The position numbers and the translations under genes are program-made. The notes beneath the pieces were generated by a model that saw nothing but the letters and a program-made list of their open reading frames with translations, searched no databases and had not been told where the DNA came from. Shown one piece after another: positions 8,569 through 16,981 of a stretch of DNA of 64,000 bases. The stretch comes from an uncultured Rhodospirillaceae bacterium. Its GTDB lineage: Bacteria; Pseudomonadota; Alphaproteobacteria; Reyranellales; Reyranellaceae. The stretch covers positions 62,001 through 126,000 of the forward strand of contig CAMFGZ010000016.1 in assembly GCA_945952105.1 (NCBI GenBank). The letters run 5' to 3'. Positions within the stretch are counted from its first letter, which is position 1, and each line of letters opens with the position of its first letter.

Positions 8569-9594
8569 ATGACAGAGACCAAGCGCATCAATCTTGCCCT
8601 TCAAGGCGGCGGCAGCCACGGCGCCTTCACGTGGGGCGTACTCGATGCGCTGATCGAGGATGGGAGGCTCGAGTTCGAGGCCGTCAGCGGCACCAGCGCC
8701 GGCGCCATGAACGCGGCGATCCTGCTGCAGGGCTGGGCCAAGGGCGGTCCGACCGGCGCCCGCGCCGCGCTTGCGGCCTTCTGGGGAGAGTTGGGGCGGA
8801 TGTCGATCGCCAGTCCGATCCGGCGCACGCCGCTCGACCGCCTGCAGGGCAACTGGAACCTCGACGATTCACCGGGCGCCCTGTGGGCCGACCTCATCCA
8901 GCGCACCCTCACCCCATGGCAGCGCAATCCGCTGAAATTCGATCCCCTGCGCGATCTGCTGACGCGTCACTTCGACCAGGAAGCCGTCCGCGCCTGCCAT
9001 CCGATCAAGGCCTTCATCGCCGCGACCAACGTGGCGACCGGCAAGGTGAGGATATTCACGCGCGAGGAGCTGTCGATCGACGCGCTGCTGGCATCGGCCT
9101 GCCTTCCCAGCATCCACGAAGCGGTCGTGATCGACGGCGAGCCCTATTGGGACGGCGGCTTCCGCGGCAATCCGCCGATCTGGCCGTTCATCTACAACAG
9201 CGAAAGCGCCGACGTGGTGATCGTGGAGGTGGACCCGCCCGGCCGCGAAGGAGTTCCGCGCTCCAATGCCGAGATCGCCGACCGGCTGAACGAGATCACG
9301 TTCGGCGGCGCGCTGATGGCCGAGATGCGCGCCATCGCCTTCGTACAGGAACTGATCGACAAGGGAGCCGTCACCGGAGCGTTCGGCGAGCGTCTCAGGA
9401 AGCTGCTGATCCACTCGATCACCGATGCCGCGACGCTCGGACCGCTCGGCGCCGTCAGCAAGTTCAACATCGAGCCCGAGTTCCTCGATCATCTCTTCCA
9501 GGCTGGCCGTGCGGCGGCAACCCGCTGGCTGGCTTCGACGTTCGATAAGGTCGGCATCGAGAACAGCATCGACATCCAGGCGCGCTTCCTGTGA
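8569..9594 (+). CDS. Patatin-like phospholipase
   Basis: 341 residues of the patatin/RssA lipid acyl-hydrolase family. The oxyanion loop GGGSHGAF is at residues 13-20, the nucleophile elbow GTSAG has Ser43, and the dyad Asp lies in YWDGGFRGN (Asp195), so the Ser-Asp dyad is complete. There is no signal peptide or membrane helix, so it is probably cytoplasmic or peripherally membrane bound. It is divergent from the MFS gene (72 bases apart) and is followed after 28 bases by a secreted amidohydrolase gene, with which it may be cotranscribed. Confidence 0.9.
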   Translation: MTETKRINLALQGGGSHGAFTWGVLDALIEDGRLEFEAVSGTSAGAMNAAILLQGWAKGGPTGARAALAAFWGELGRMSIASPIRRTPLDRLQGNWNLDDSPGALWADLIQRTLTPWQRNPLKFDPLRDLLTRHFDQEAVRACHPIKAFIAATNVATGKVRIFTREELSIDALLASACLPSIHEAVVIDGEPYWDGGFRGNPPIWPFIYNSESADVVIVEVDPPGREGVPRSNAEIADRLNEITFGGALMAEMRAIAFVQELIDKGAVTGAFGERLRKLLIHSITDAATLGPLGAVSKFNIEPEFLDHLFQAGRAAATRWLASTFDKVGIENSIDIQARFL

Positions 9595-9622
9595 CATGAG
9601 CCGGAAAGAAGAGGACAAGCAA

Positions 9623-10705
9623 ATGAAACGGCTTCTCTCGGGGATTTCCGGCCTCGCAGTACTCGCAGCCTCGCTCTCCGCGCCGGCACTGGCCTGCACG
9701 CGAACGCTCTATGTCGGCGACGGCAATCTCGTGCTCACCGGGCGGAACATGGACTGGCGGGAGGACATGTCGTCCAACCTCTGGGTCCTGCCGGCCGGCA
9801 TGAAACGCAACGGGGCGGCCGGTCCGAAATCGGCAGAGTGGACTTCGAAGTACGGCAGCGTGATCGTGTCGGGCTACGAGGCTGGCAGCACCGACGGCAT
9901 GAACGAGAAAGGCCTCGTCGCCAACCTCCTCTATCTTGCAGAGTCGCAATATCCCAAGCCGGTGCCGGGCAAGCCCGACATGTCCCTTTCGACCTGGCTG
10001 CAATACACGCTCGACAGCTTCGCGACGGTGACGGAGGCGGTGGAAGCGCTCAGGGCCGAGCCGTTCAACATCCACGCCCCGGCTCTCCCCAACGGCGCAC
10101 CGTCGACCCTGCATCTCTCCCTTTCGGACGCCTCGGGCGATTCGGCGATCCTGGAATATGTGAACGGCAAGCTCGTGATCCATCACGGCAAGCAGTACGT
10201 CGTCATGACCAACTCGCCGATCTACGATGAGCAGCTCGCTCTCAACACCTACTGGCAGGGCATCGGCGGCCTCACCTTCCTGCCGGGCACCAACCGGGCG
10301 GCAGACCGGTTCGCCCGCGCGTCGTTCCTGCTTTCGGCGATCCCGAGGCAGAAGGACAAGAACTACCTCCAGGGGGTGCCCGGGCAGTCCTTCACCTTCC
10401 AGGCGGTCGCGAGCGTCATGAGCGTCATGCGGGCCGTCAGCGTGCCCCTCGGCATCACGACGCCCGACCAGCCGAACATCTCGTCGACGATCTGGCGCAC
10501 CGTCTCGGACCAGAAAAACCTCGTCTACTATTTCGACTCGGCCACTCGTCCCAACACCTTCTGGGTGTCGTTCGACCGGCTCGACCTCAAGCCCGGCGCG
10601 CCCGTGAAGAAGCTCACCATTCAAGACGGCGAGGTTTTCTCGGGCGAGGCATCGGGCCAGTTCAAGCCGGCCGAAATCTTCAAGTTCCTTCCCGCAACTC
10701 CGTAG
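9623..10705 (+). CDS. Secreted linear amide C-N hydrolase (choloylglycine hydrolase / penicillin V acylase family)
   Basis: 360 residues. A signal peptide (MKRLLSGISGLAVLAASLSAPALA) ends exactly before Cys25; in this Ntn-hydrolase family the mature N-terminal Cys is the nucleophile, so export would expose the active site. Family signatures are TLTGRNMDW-like (VLTGRNMDWRED), DGMNEKGLVANLLYL and an Asn-containing MTNSPIYDEQL. The protein probably acts in the periplasm on bile-acid-like amides, N-acyl amides or acyl-homoserine lactones. The ATG at 9623 has a GAAGAGGA Shine-Dalgarno; an in-frame ATG at 9596 would only lengthen the signal region. Confidence 0.88.
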   Translation: MKRLLSGISGLAVLAASLSAPALACTRTLYVGDGNLVLTGRNMDWREDMSSNLWVLPAGMKRNGAAGPKSAEWTSKYGSVIVSGYEAGSTDGMNEKGLVANLLYLAESQYPKPVPGKPDMSLSTWLQYTLDSFATVTEAVEALRAEPFNIHAPALPNGAPSTLHLSLSDASGDSAILEYVNGKLVIHHGKQYVVMTNSPIYDEQLALNTYWQGIGGLTFLPGTNRAADRFARASFLLSAIPRQKDKNYLQGVPGQSFTFQAVASVMSVMRAVSVPLGITTPDQPNISSTIWRTVSDQKNLVYYFDSATRPNTFWVSFDRLDLKPGAPVKKLTIQDGEVFSGEASGQFKPAEIFKFLPATP

Positions 10706-10710
10706 TGACC

Positions 10711-11616
10711 ATGCGCATCGGCATCGATCTCGGCGGCACGAAAATCGAGGGCATCGTCCTCGCGGACGACGGCACCGAACGCGCGCGCCTGCGCGTGCCC
10801 ACGCCACGCGAAACCTACGAAGCGACGCTCGAAGCCGTCGCCGGCGTAGTCTGCGAACTCGAATCGACGGTAGGCGAGGCATGCCGCATCGGCATCGGAC
10901 ATCCCGGAGCGATCTCGCCCGCCACGGGGCTGGTGAAGAACGCCAACTCGACCCGGCTGAACGGGCGTCCGCTCGATGTCGACCTGAAGCACCTGCTCGG
11001 CCGCGCCGACATCCGTTTCTCCAACGACGCCAACTGCTTCGCGGTCTCCGAGGCCTCGGACGGCGCGGGCGCGGGAGCTCAAATCGTCTTTGGCGTGATC
11101 CTCGGGACGGGCGTCGGCGGGGGCGTCGTCATCGATGGCAGGCCCCTTGTGGGTGCCCAGGCGATCGGCGGCGAGTGGGGACACAATGCGCTGCCCCTGC
11201 CTCGCGACGACGAGCGCCCGGGACCGCAATGCTATTGCGGCCGCAGGGGCTGCGTGGAGTCGTGGCTGAGCGGGCCGGCTTTCCAGGCCCAGTATGCCAA
11301 CGCTTCGGGAAGTGAGCTGCGCGCCACCGACATCGCCGAGGCGGCCGCGCAGGGTGATGCGATCGCAGCGGATTGCTTCGCCCGCTACTGCGACCGCCTC
11401 GCCCGCTCGCTGGCCAACGTCGTCAACCTGCTCGACCCGCACGTCATCGTACTGGGCGGCGGCCTGTCGAAGATCCCGCAGCTCTACGAGCGCGTTCCCG
11501 AATTGTGGAAGGAGTACATTTTCTCCGAACGCGACACGATCGCAACGAATCTGCGCCCGCCCGTGCACGGCGACTCCAGCGGCGTCCGCGGGGCCGCGTG
11601 GCTTTGGCCTGTATAA
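10711..11616 (+). CDS. ROK-family sugar kinase
   Basis: 301 residues of the ROK (repressor/ORF/kinase) family, without a DNA-binding domain and hence probably a kinase. The N-terminal phosphate loop is IGIDLGGTKIEG, the catalytic Asp is in FSNDANCFAVSEA, and a second ATP-binding segment is GVILGTGVGGGVVIDG. The ROK zinc motif is complete (GPQCYCGRRGCVESW). It is similar in size to fructokinase/glucokinase members; the sugar cannot be assigned. The ATG at 10711 is preferred over a GTG at 10705 that overlaps the previous stop. It forms a likely operon with the amidohydrolase gene. Confidence 0.88.
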   Translation: MRIGIDLGGTKIEGIVLADDGTERARLRVPTPRETYEATLEAVAGVVCELESTVGEACRIGIGHPGAISPATGLVKNANSTRLNGRPLDVDLKHLLGRADIRFSNDANCFAVSEASDGAGAGAQIVFGVILGTGVGGGVVIDGRPLVGAQAIGGEWGHNALPLPRDDERPGPQCYCGRRGCVESWLSGPAFQAQYANASGSELRATDIAEAAAQGDAIAADCFARYCDRLARSLANVVNLLDPHVIVLGGGLSKIPQLYERVPELWKEYIFSERDTIATNLRPPVHGDSSGVRGAAWLWPV

Positions 11617-11629
11617 TCATGCGCTGGGA

Positions 11630-11694
11630 GCGCGCTACTCCAGTAGCGCGATCTTCCTCGACGGTTGCGATGACGCGCTACTGGAGTAGCGCGC
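11630..11694. repeat. BIME-like pair of inverted palindromes
   Basis: Two 21-base arms (11630-11650 and 11674-11694) are perfect inverted copies of each other, separated by 23 bases. Each arm is itself a palindrome: 8-base arms GCGCTACT/AGTAGCGC with a 2-base centre (CC in one, GG in the other). The element lies between convergent genes and resembles a REP doublet (BIME/REPIN). It lacks a T-run, so it may also block transcription from both sides without being a classic terminator. Confidence 0.8.
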
Positions 11695-11706
11695 CCCCGG
11701 CGAAGC

Positions 11707-12513
11707 CTACTTGCTGCACTCCGGCTTGGGGAGCGGCTCCAGTCGGGTGATACGATACTCGATGCCGCCGTCACCCTGCTCGTGGGTACCGTAGAGTTCG
11801 ATGCCGTTGTCGAGGGTGATGCTGCTCATCTCGAAGGCCGGTTCGCCCTGCCCCTTCGACTCTGCGTCGAAGAAGCCGGCGCGGTAGTAGATCCGCATCC
11901 GGCCGTCGACGAGTTCGTCCGCGCCCTCGGGAATCTTCACGTCGGCGAGCCGCTTCGGCACCTTGCCGATGACGGCGTTGACCTGCTGTGGCGGCTTCAC
12001 CTTGTCGCCGAAGAAGAACAGCGCATCGAAGCCGTTGTCGCCGGCCTTGGCGGCACGGATGGTGGCGCGCGCGATGGCGACCGGGAACAGCGTTCCCTTC
12101 GGGAGAGCCACCGTCTGTCCCGCCGGATCGGCAAAGCGGGCCTCCCCGGTGCCATCGTCGGACATGACCGCTTCGCCCTTGATCAGGCTGGTCTGCTTGC
12201 CGCCCGCCACCGATCGATGTTCGAACGTGAGTTTCCGGCCGTCCTTGCTCTCGGTCATCTGGGTCTGCTGCTCGCTCACAACGGCCGAACGCTGGCCGGA
12301 GGCTTCGAGGCGCAGCCGCTGATAGATCACATAGCCGTCGCAGGTCTGCTTCAGCTCGTAGGCGTAGGTACCCTGCGTCCCGCCGCTCGGCTTTCCGTTC
12401 TCGACCGAGCCCACGTCGTACACGGCGCGATGGGGCGCCATGTCCTGCGCCATCGCAGGGACCGCGAGGACGGCAAGTACGGCGACAGGCGCAAGCAGGC
12501 GGCGGTTCAGCAT
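11707..12513 (-). CDS. EipB-family (DUF1849) periplasmic envelope-integrity protein, copy 1
   Basis: 268 residues with a signal peptide (MLNRRLLAPVAVLAVLAVPAMAQ). The mature start MAPHRAVYDVG and the segments TYAYELKQTCDGYVIYQRLR and LPKGTLFPVAIARATI match EipB/DUF1849 beta-spiral proteins, which support outer-envelope integrity in Brucella and other alphaproteobacteria. The family's conserved disulfide can be formed by Cys58 and Cys266 near the C-terminus. Its start overlaps the end of a second EipB homologue by seven bases, so the two are a translationally linked tandem pair. Confidence 0.85.
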   Translation of the reverse strand: MLNRRLLAPVAVLAVLAVPAMAQDMAPHRAVYDVGSVENGKPSGGTQGTYAYELKQTCDGYVIYQRLRLEASGQRSAVVSEQQTQMTESKDGRKLTFEHRSVAGGKQTSLIKGEAVMSDDGTGEARFADPAGQTVALPKGTLFPVAIARATIRAAKAGDNGFDALFFFGDKVKPPQQVNAVIGKVPKRLADVKIPEGADELVDGRMRIYYRAGFFDAESKGQGEPAFEMSSITLDNGIELYGTHEQGDGGIEYRITRLEPLPKPECSK

Positions 12514-13421
12514 CTTGGCCTCGGCAGGGCTTGGAGTTGAACGAGACGGGAGTCCACGGCGAACTCGCCGTAGTCGAGCAACATCGAGCGGGCGATACCG
12601 TTGCCCAGCAAGTCGAGGGCCAATTCGTACTCGGGATGGGCCCCCTGGTCACCCGTCGCGAAGAAGGCGAAGCGCACGCCCCATGAGGGTTGATTGCGAA
12701 GGAGGGCCACGTCGCCCCGCACGACGGGCGCTCCCGTCTGTCGCGGCGGGCGGCCGATCACCGCGTTCACCTGGAAGGCGCCATCGAGCCGGGCTCCGTC
12801 GAACACGAGGTAGGATGCCGACTTGTCGCCGTCGCGCGCGTGGCGAAGGACGAGCGCGAGATGCGTGGTCGGGAAGAGCGTGCCGGCCGGCAACTCGAAG
12901 CTGCGCGCCTCCGGCAGGGAGAAAGATGCCCGCCCCTTGCCGCCCGGCGCGTCGAGGTCGGCGGTGCCGCGCAGCTCCTCCTCGACCTCGTCGTCCTGGA
13001 TGTTGCGCACGCTGAACCTCAGGGCGAGCCCGTCCTTGGTCTCGTAGCTGGTAAAGCTCGAATCGGTCGAGAACTCGTCACCGTCGTTGCGCAGAAACTT
13101 GAGCTTGATGCGCTGCTTGACCTCCCAGCCCTCGCAGGCCTCGACAGTCTCCAGCACCATGCGCCCCGTGACCTCCACGATCCCGCTGTTGGGGCGCGCG
13201 ACCGACAGCTTCATGTCGTAGGTCGCACGGTGCGGAACGAGGGGCGAGTCCTGCTGCTGCGCATCGGCGCCGTTTATCCACAGGCCCAGCAACACGAGAG
13301 CGCCGACCGCGGCGATAACGACCGCTGTTTGGACGCGAGGACGGCGAAAACTATGCGTGGTCAACTGACGATGGCTTGGGAGGCTAGGCCTTGTAGCCGG
13401 GCTGCCAAGCGTAATATCCAT
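12507..13421 (-). CDS. EipB-family (DUF1849) envelope protein, copy 2
   Basis: 304 residues. The long N-terminus has a hydrophobic helix (residues ~31-53, AVVIAAVGALVLLGLWINGADAQ) that acts as signal or anchor. The mature part starts SPLVPHRATYDMKL and contains ACEGWEVKQRIKL and LPAGTLFPTTHLALVL, all DUF1849 landmarks also present in the neighbour. Cys96 and the very last residue, Cys304, would form the conserved disulfide. Only moderate similarity to copy 1 suggests an old duplication. The start is uncertain: the first 25 residues are polar and a downstream start is possible. Confidence 0.8.
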   Translation of the reverse strand: MDITLGSPATRPSLPSHRQLTTHSFRRPRVQTAVVIAAVGALVLLGLWINGADAQQQDSPLVPHRATYDMKLSVARPNSGIVEVTGRMVLETVEACEGWEVKQRIKLKFLRNDGDEFSTDSSFTSYETKDGLALRFSVRNIQDDEVEEELRGTADLDAPGGKGRASFSLPEARSFELPAGTLFPTTHLALVLRHARDGDKSASYLVFDGARLDGAFQVNAVIGRPPRQTGAPVVRGDVALLRNQPSWGVRFAFFATGDQGAHPEYELALDLLGNGIARSMLLDYGEFAVDSRLVQLQALPRPRC

Positions 13422-13479
13422 GCGCGCGGAATACCAGAATGATCGCCTGCGTCAGGGCTACACAGGGAGGAATTTTTCG

Positions 13480-14457
13480 ATGAGCAAAGGCAAGCCCAGG
13501 GTCCTGGCTACCCGGCACTTCCCCCCCGACGTCGAGGCACGCCTCGCGGCAAACTTCGACGCCCAGCTCAACCCCGAGGACAGGCTCTACGACGGTGCCG
13601 CCCTGGCGAAGGCCTCCGCCGGCTTCGACGCGATCATGTGCGCCGCCGGCGACGCCCTCAACGCCGGGACGATCGCCGCCCTGTCGGACTCGGTCCGCAT
13701 GATCGCCACCTTTTCGGTCGGCTACGAGCATGTCGACGTGGCCGCCGCGGCCCAGCGAAAGATCGTGGTCAGCAACACGCCGGACGTGCTGACCGACGCC
13801 ACCGCCGACATCACCCTCCTCTGCCTCCTGGGCGCCGCGCGCCGGGCGCACGAGGGGGCAACCATGCTCCGGACCCATAACTGGGTGGGCTGGACGCCGA
13901 CCCAGCTCATGGGCACCCACGTTACCGGCAAGCGACTTGGTATCCTCGGCATGGGCCGCATCGGCCAGGCGACCGCCGACCGCGCCCGCGCCTTCCGCAT
14001 GCAGATCCACTACTCGAACCGCAGCCGGCTGGCGCCCGACCTCGAGAAAGGCGCGGTCTTCCATGCCAATCCCGACGACATGCTGCCCCATTGCGACTTC
14101 CTGTCGATCAACGCGCCGATGACGCCGGCGACCGCCAAATGGGTAAATGCCGAGCGCATCGCCAAGCTGCCCAAGGGCGCGATCGTGGTGAACACGGCGC
14201 GCGGCGGCGTGGTCGACGACGAGGCGCTGATCGCAGCACTGAAGAGCGGCCACATAGCTTCGGCCGGCCTCGACGTGTTCGACGGGGAACCGCGGATCCA
14301 CCACGGCTACTACGGTCTCGAAAACGCGTTCCTGCTGCCGCACATGGGATCGGCCACGGTCGAGACGCGCAACGCCATGGGCTTCAAGGCGCTCGACAAT
14401 CTCGAGGCGTATCTGCTCAGGGGGCAGTCGCCGCCGGACCTCGTAAAGGCTTCTTAG
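13480..14457 (+). CDS. D-2-hydroxyacid dehydrogenase (glycerate/glyoxylate reductase type)
   Basis: 325 residues of the D-isomer-specific 2-hydroxyacid dehydrogenase family. The NAD-binding GMGRIGQATADRA begins at residue 157. The catalytic trio is Arg241 (NTARGGVVDDEAL), Glu270 (FDGEP) and His288 (LPHMGSAT), so the enzyme should be active. The substrate-domain segment TFSVGYEHVDVAAAAQRKI fits glycerate dehydrogenase/glyoxylate reductases. A GGGAGG Shine-Dalgarno at 13465-13470 sets the ATG at 13480; a longer in-frame start overlaps the divergent EipB gene. Confidence 0.9.
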   Translation: MSKGKPRVLATRHFPPDVEARLAANFDAQLNPEDRLYDGAALAKASAGFDAIMCAAGDALNAGTIAALSDSVRMIATFSVGYEHVDVAAAAQRKIVVSNTPDVLTDATADITLLCLLGAARRAHEGATMLRTHNWVGWTPTQLMGTHVTGKRLGILGMGRIGQATADRARAFRMQIHYSNRSRLAPDLEKGAVFHANPDDMLPHCDFLSINAPMTPATAKWVNAERIAKLPKGAIVVNTARGGVVDDEALIAALKSGHIASAGLDVFDGEPRIHHGYYGLENAFLLPHMGSATVETRNAMGFKALDNLEAYLLRGQSPPDLVKAS

Positions 14458-14968
14458 ACGAGCGCTGCGCCGTCCTCGGCTTCTTCGGCTTGGAACGGGT
14501 GGTCGGCGCGGACGCCTTCACCGGCGCCGGCGCAACGGCCGGCTCGGCGCTGGCGGTCATCGGACCCTCGACGGCGGCCGGGGCCGCCGCGGGAGCCTTG
14601 TAGACGGCGGCGTCCCAGCTCGTGGCCGGGGCATTGGGCGATGGCCGAAGCGGCGCGGTATATTCCACGCCGCTTTCCGACACCGAGCGCTGCGGCTCGG
14701 TGTAGTCGGTATTGTAGGGATCCGTTCCATCGGCCCGGGCCGTACAGATCTGGCGGCCCCTGAAAATGCGCCAAACGGCGCAATCCTGCTTGGTGACGAC
14801 GGATGCAAGATGATCGGTCGACGTCTTCTCCGACGTCGCCAGCAAACCACCGTCAGCCGCGTAGCTCGCCGCAGAGACCGCGACGGGCACACCGCAGGCT
14901 CCCGTCAGCAGGGCCTGCCCTGCCACCAACGGCAGGATGAGGAAAACGGAGAGCCTGAATGAGCTCAT
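14417..14968 (-). CDS. Putative lipoprotein/secreted protein with Pro-Ala-rich basic tail
   Basis: 183 residues from the ATG at 14968. An N-terminal hydrophobic helix (SVFLILPLVAGQALLTGACG) ends in a possible but imperfect lipobox Cys. It is followed by VPVAVSAASYAADGG, DCAVWRIFRGRQIC (two Cys, possibly a disulfide) and a low-complexity Pro/Ala/Lys-rich C-terminus. I recognise this arrangement only as an uncharacterised alphaproteobacterial protein. The 3' end overlaps the convergent dehydrogenase gene by 41 bases. Function unknown; envelope location is inferred. Confidence 0.7.
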   Translation of the reverse strand: MSSFRLSVFLILPLVAGQALLTGACGVPVAVSAASYAADGGLLATSEKTSTDHLASVVTKQDCAVWRIFRGRQICTARADGTDPYNTDYTEPQRSVSESGVEYTAPLRPSPNAPATSWDAAVYKAPAAAPAAVEGPMTASAEPAVAPAPVKASAPTTRSKPKKPRTAQRSSKKPLRGPAATAP

Positions 14969-15000
14969 AATCTTCTTAATGAAAAGACTATAACTCATTG

Positions 15001-15029
15001 AGAGTACTGAACCTTTCGGATTCAGTCAA
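15001..15029 (-). promoter_or_regulatory. Candidate sigma-70-type promoter for the putative lipoprotein gene
   Basis: On the minus strand TTGACT (15024-15029) and TACTCT (15001-15006) are separated by 17 bases in a locally AT-rich stretch, 33 bases upstream of the ATG at 14968. The -35 is strong and the -10 weak. A short imperfect hairpin (15007-15027) overlaps the spacer and could affect read-through from aspS. Confidence 0.35.
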
Positions 15030-15050
15030 TTTGCACTCCCTGTACCAGCC

Positions 15051-16856
15051 CTAGTCCTTCCTGGCGGGCGGCAGACGCAACCCGATGTGCAGCTCGCGCA
15101 GTTTCTCAGCAGGCACTTCGGCCGGCGCATCCATCATCAGGTCGACCGCCGACTGGTTCATCGGGAAGGTGATGATCTCGCGGATGTTCGGCTCGTCCGC
15201 CAGCAGCATGACGATGCGGTCCACGCCCGGGGCGGCGCCACCGTGCGGCGGGGCGCCGAACTTGAAGGCGTTCAGCATGCCGCCGAAGCGCGCCTCGACT
15301 TCTTCCTTGCTGTAGCCGGCAATTCCGAAGGCCTTGTACATGATCTCCGGCTTGTGGTTCCGGATCGCGCCCGAGCACAGCTCGATGCCGTTGCAGACGA
15401 TGTCGTACTGCCAGGCCTTGATGGTCAGCGGATCCTGGGTCTCGAGCGCCTCGAGGCCGCCCTGGGGCATCGAGAACGGGTTGTGGCTGAAGTCGATCTT
15501 CTTCAGCTTGTCGTCGTACTCGAACATCGGAAAATCGACGACCCAGCACAGCGCGAACTGGTCCTCGTCGATCACGCCCAGTTCCTGGCCGATCTTGGTG
15601 CGCGCCTGGCCGGCGAACTTCCAGGCGGTGTCGGCCGTGTCGGCCACGAAGAACACCGAATCCCCGTCCTCGGCGCCGGTCAGCTCCTTGAGCTTGGCCA
15701 GCCGCTCGTCGGCCACGAACTTGGCGATCGGGCCCTTCCCGGCTCCGTTCTCCAGGGTGATGTAGCCGAGGCCTGGCTTGCCCTCGCCCTGCGCCCAGCT
15801 GTTCAGCTTGTCGAAGAAGCTGCGCGGCTGGCTCGCGGCCTTGGGCGCCCGGATGGCGCGCACCACGCCACCCTTGGCGACGATACCGGCGAACACCTTG
15901 AAGTCGGAGCCGGCGAAGACCTCGCCCACCTCGAAAATGCGCAGCGGGTTGCGCAGATCGGGCTTGTCCGTGCCGAACGACAGCAGCGCCTCGGCGAAGG
16001 GAATGCGCGGGAACGGGAAGGCCGAGACCTTGCGCGGCGTCTCGCGGTTGAACCCGGCGAACTCCTGGAACACGCCGCCCAGCACCGGCTCGATCGCCTC
16101 GAACACGTCTTCCTGGGTGACGAAGCTCATTTCGAAATCGAGCTGGTAGAATTCGCCCGGCGAGCGGTCGGCGCGGGCATCCTCGTCGCGGAAACAGGGC
16201 GCGATCTGGAAGTAGCGGTCGAAGCCCGACACCATCAGGAGCTGCTTGAACATCTGCGGCGCCTGCGGCAGCGCGTAGAACTTGCCGGGGTGGATGCGGC
16301 TCGGCACCAGGTACGAACGCGCCCCCTCGGGGCTGTCGGCGGTCAGGATCGGCGTCTGGAACTCGGTGAATCCCTGGTCGATCATGCGGCGGCGCAGGCT
16401 GGCGATTACCTGGCTGCGCAGCATGATGTTCTTGTGCAGCTTGTCCTTGCGCAGGTCGAGGAAGCGGTACTTGAGCCGCAATTCCTCCGGCGTCGTGTCG
16501 TTTTCCTGGTAGACCGGGATCGGCAGCGGGTCGGCCATCGACTGGACGACCAGTTCGGCAGCGTCCAGCTCGACGGCGCCGGTCGCCAGCCGGGGGTTCA
16601 CGGTCGAGGCCTCGCGGGCCACCACCTTGCCGGTCACCGTGATCACGCTCTCGTTGCGCACCGCCTCGGCGGTCTTGAAGACCGGGCTCGAAACGTCCAC
16701 CACCACCTGGGTCACGCCATAGTGATCGCGCAGGTCGATGAACAGCAGACCACCGTGGTCGCGCTTGCGCTGCACCCAGCCTGAAAGACGGGCCTGCTGG
16801 CCGACATGCTCGGGCCGCAACTGGCCGCACGTATGGGTTCGGTAGACTGAAGACAT
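15051..16856 (-). CDS. aspS: Aspartyl-tRNA synthetase, bacterial type (probably non-discriminating)
   Basis: 601 residues, the length of bacterial AspRS. An N-terminal OB-fold anticodon domain starts [17 protein letters not shown], class II motif 2 appears as [22 protein letters not shown], and an inserted GAD domain lies mid-protein. Motif 3 is [19 protein letters not shown]. In the anticodon domain the segment RKRDHGG has His34 where discriminating enzymes such as E. coli's have Leu. In Pseudomonas this His marks a non-discriminating enzyme that also charges tRNA-Asn, which would then need GatCAB. The ATG at 16856 aligns with the family start. It is divergent from rnd. Confidence 0.96.
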   Translation of the reverse strand: MSSVYRTHTCGQLRPEHVGQQARLSGWVQRKRDHGGLLFIDLRDHYGVTQVVVDVSSPVFKTAEAVRNESVITVTGKVVAREASTVNPRLATGAVELDAAELVVQSMADPLPIPVYQENDTTPEELRLKYRFLDLRKDKLHKNIMLRSQVIASLRRRMIDQGFTEFQTPILTADSPEGARSYLVPSRIHPGKFYALPQAPQMFKQLLMVSGFDRYFQIAPCFRDEDARADRSPGEFYQLDFEMSFVTQEDVFEAIEPVLGGVFQEFAGFNRETPRKVSAFPFPRIPFAEALLSFGTDKPDLRNPLRIFEVGEVFAGSDFKVFAGIVAKGGVVRAIRAPKAASQPRSFFDKLNSWAQGEGKPGLGYITLENGAGKGPIAKFVADERLAKLKELTGAEDGDSVFFVADTADTAWKFAGQARTKIGQELGVIDEDQFALCWVVDFPMFEYDDKLKKIDFSHNPFSMPQGGLEALETQDPLTIKAWQYDIVCNGIELCSGAIRNHKPEIMYKAFGIAGYSKEEVEARFGGMLNAFKFGAPPHGGAAPGVDRIVMLLADEPNIREIITFPMNQSAVDLMMDAPAEVPAEKLRELHIGLRLPPARKD

Positions 16857-16981
16857 TACGTATTTTCCGGGTTTTGAGGCCCGGCAAAAGGCACCCAAAG
16901 CCGAGCCAAGTCAAGGGATTGGCCGCTTTCCGTTCGCGGCAACTTTGCCGGAGCCGCCGCCGGGTCTATAGATCGTCCCCA

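Noticed and set aside
15087-16784. 565-codon open frame on the plus strand
   Set aside because: It lies wholly antisense to aspS, with Arg/Val/His-rich low-information translation; GC-rich codon bias leaves such frames open.
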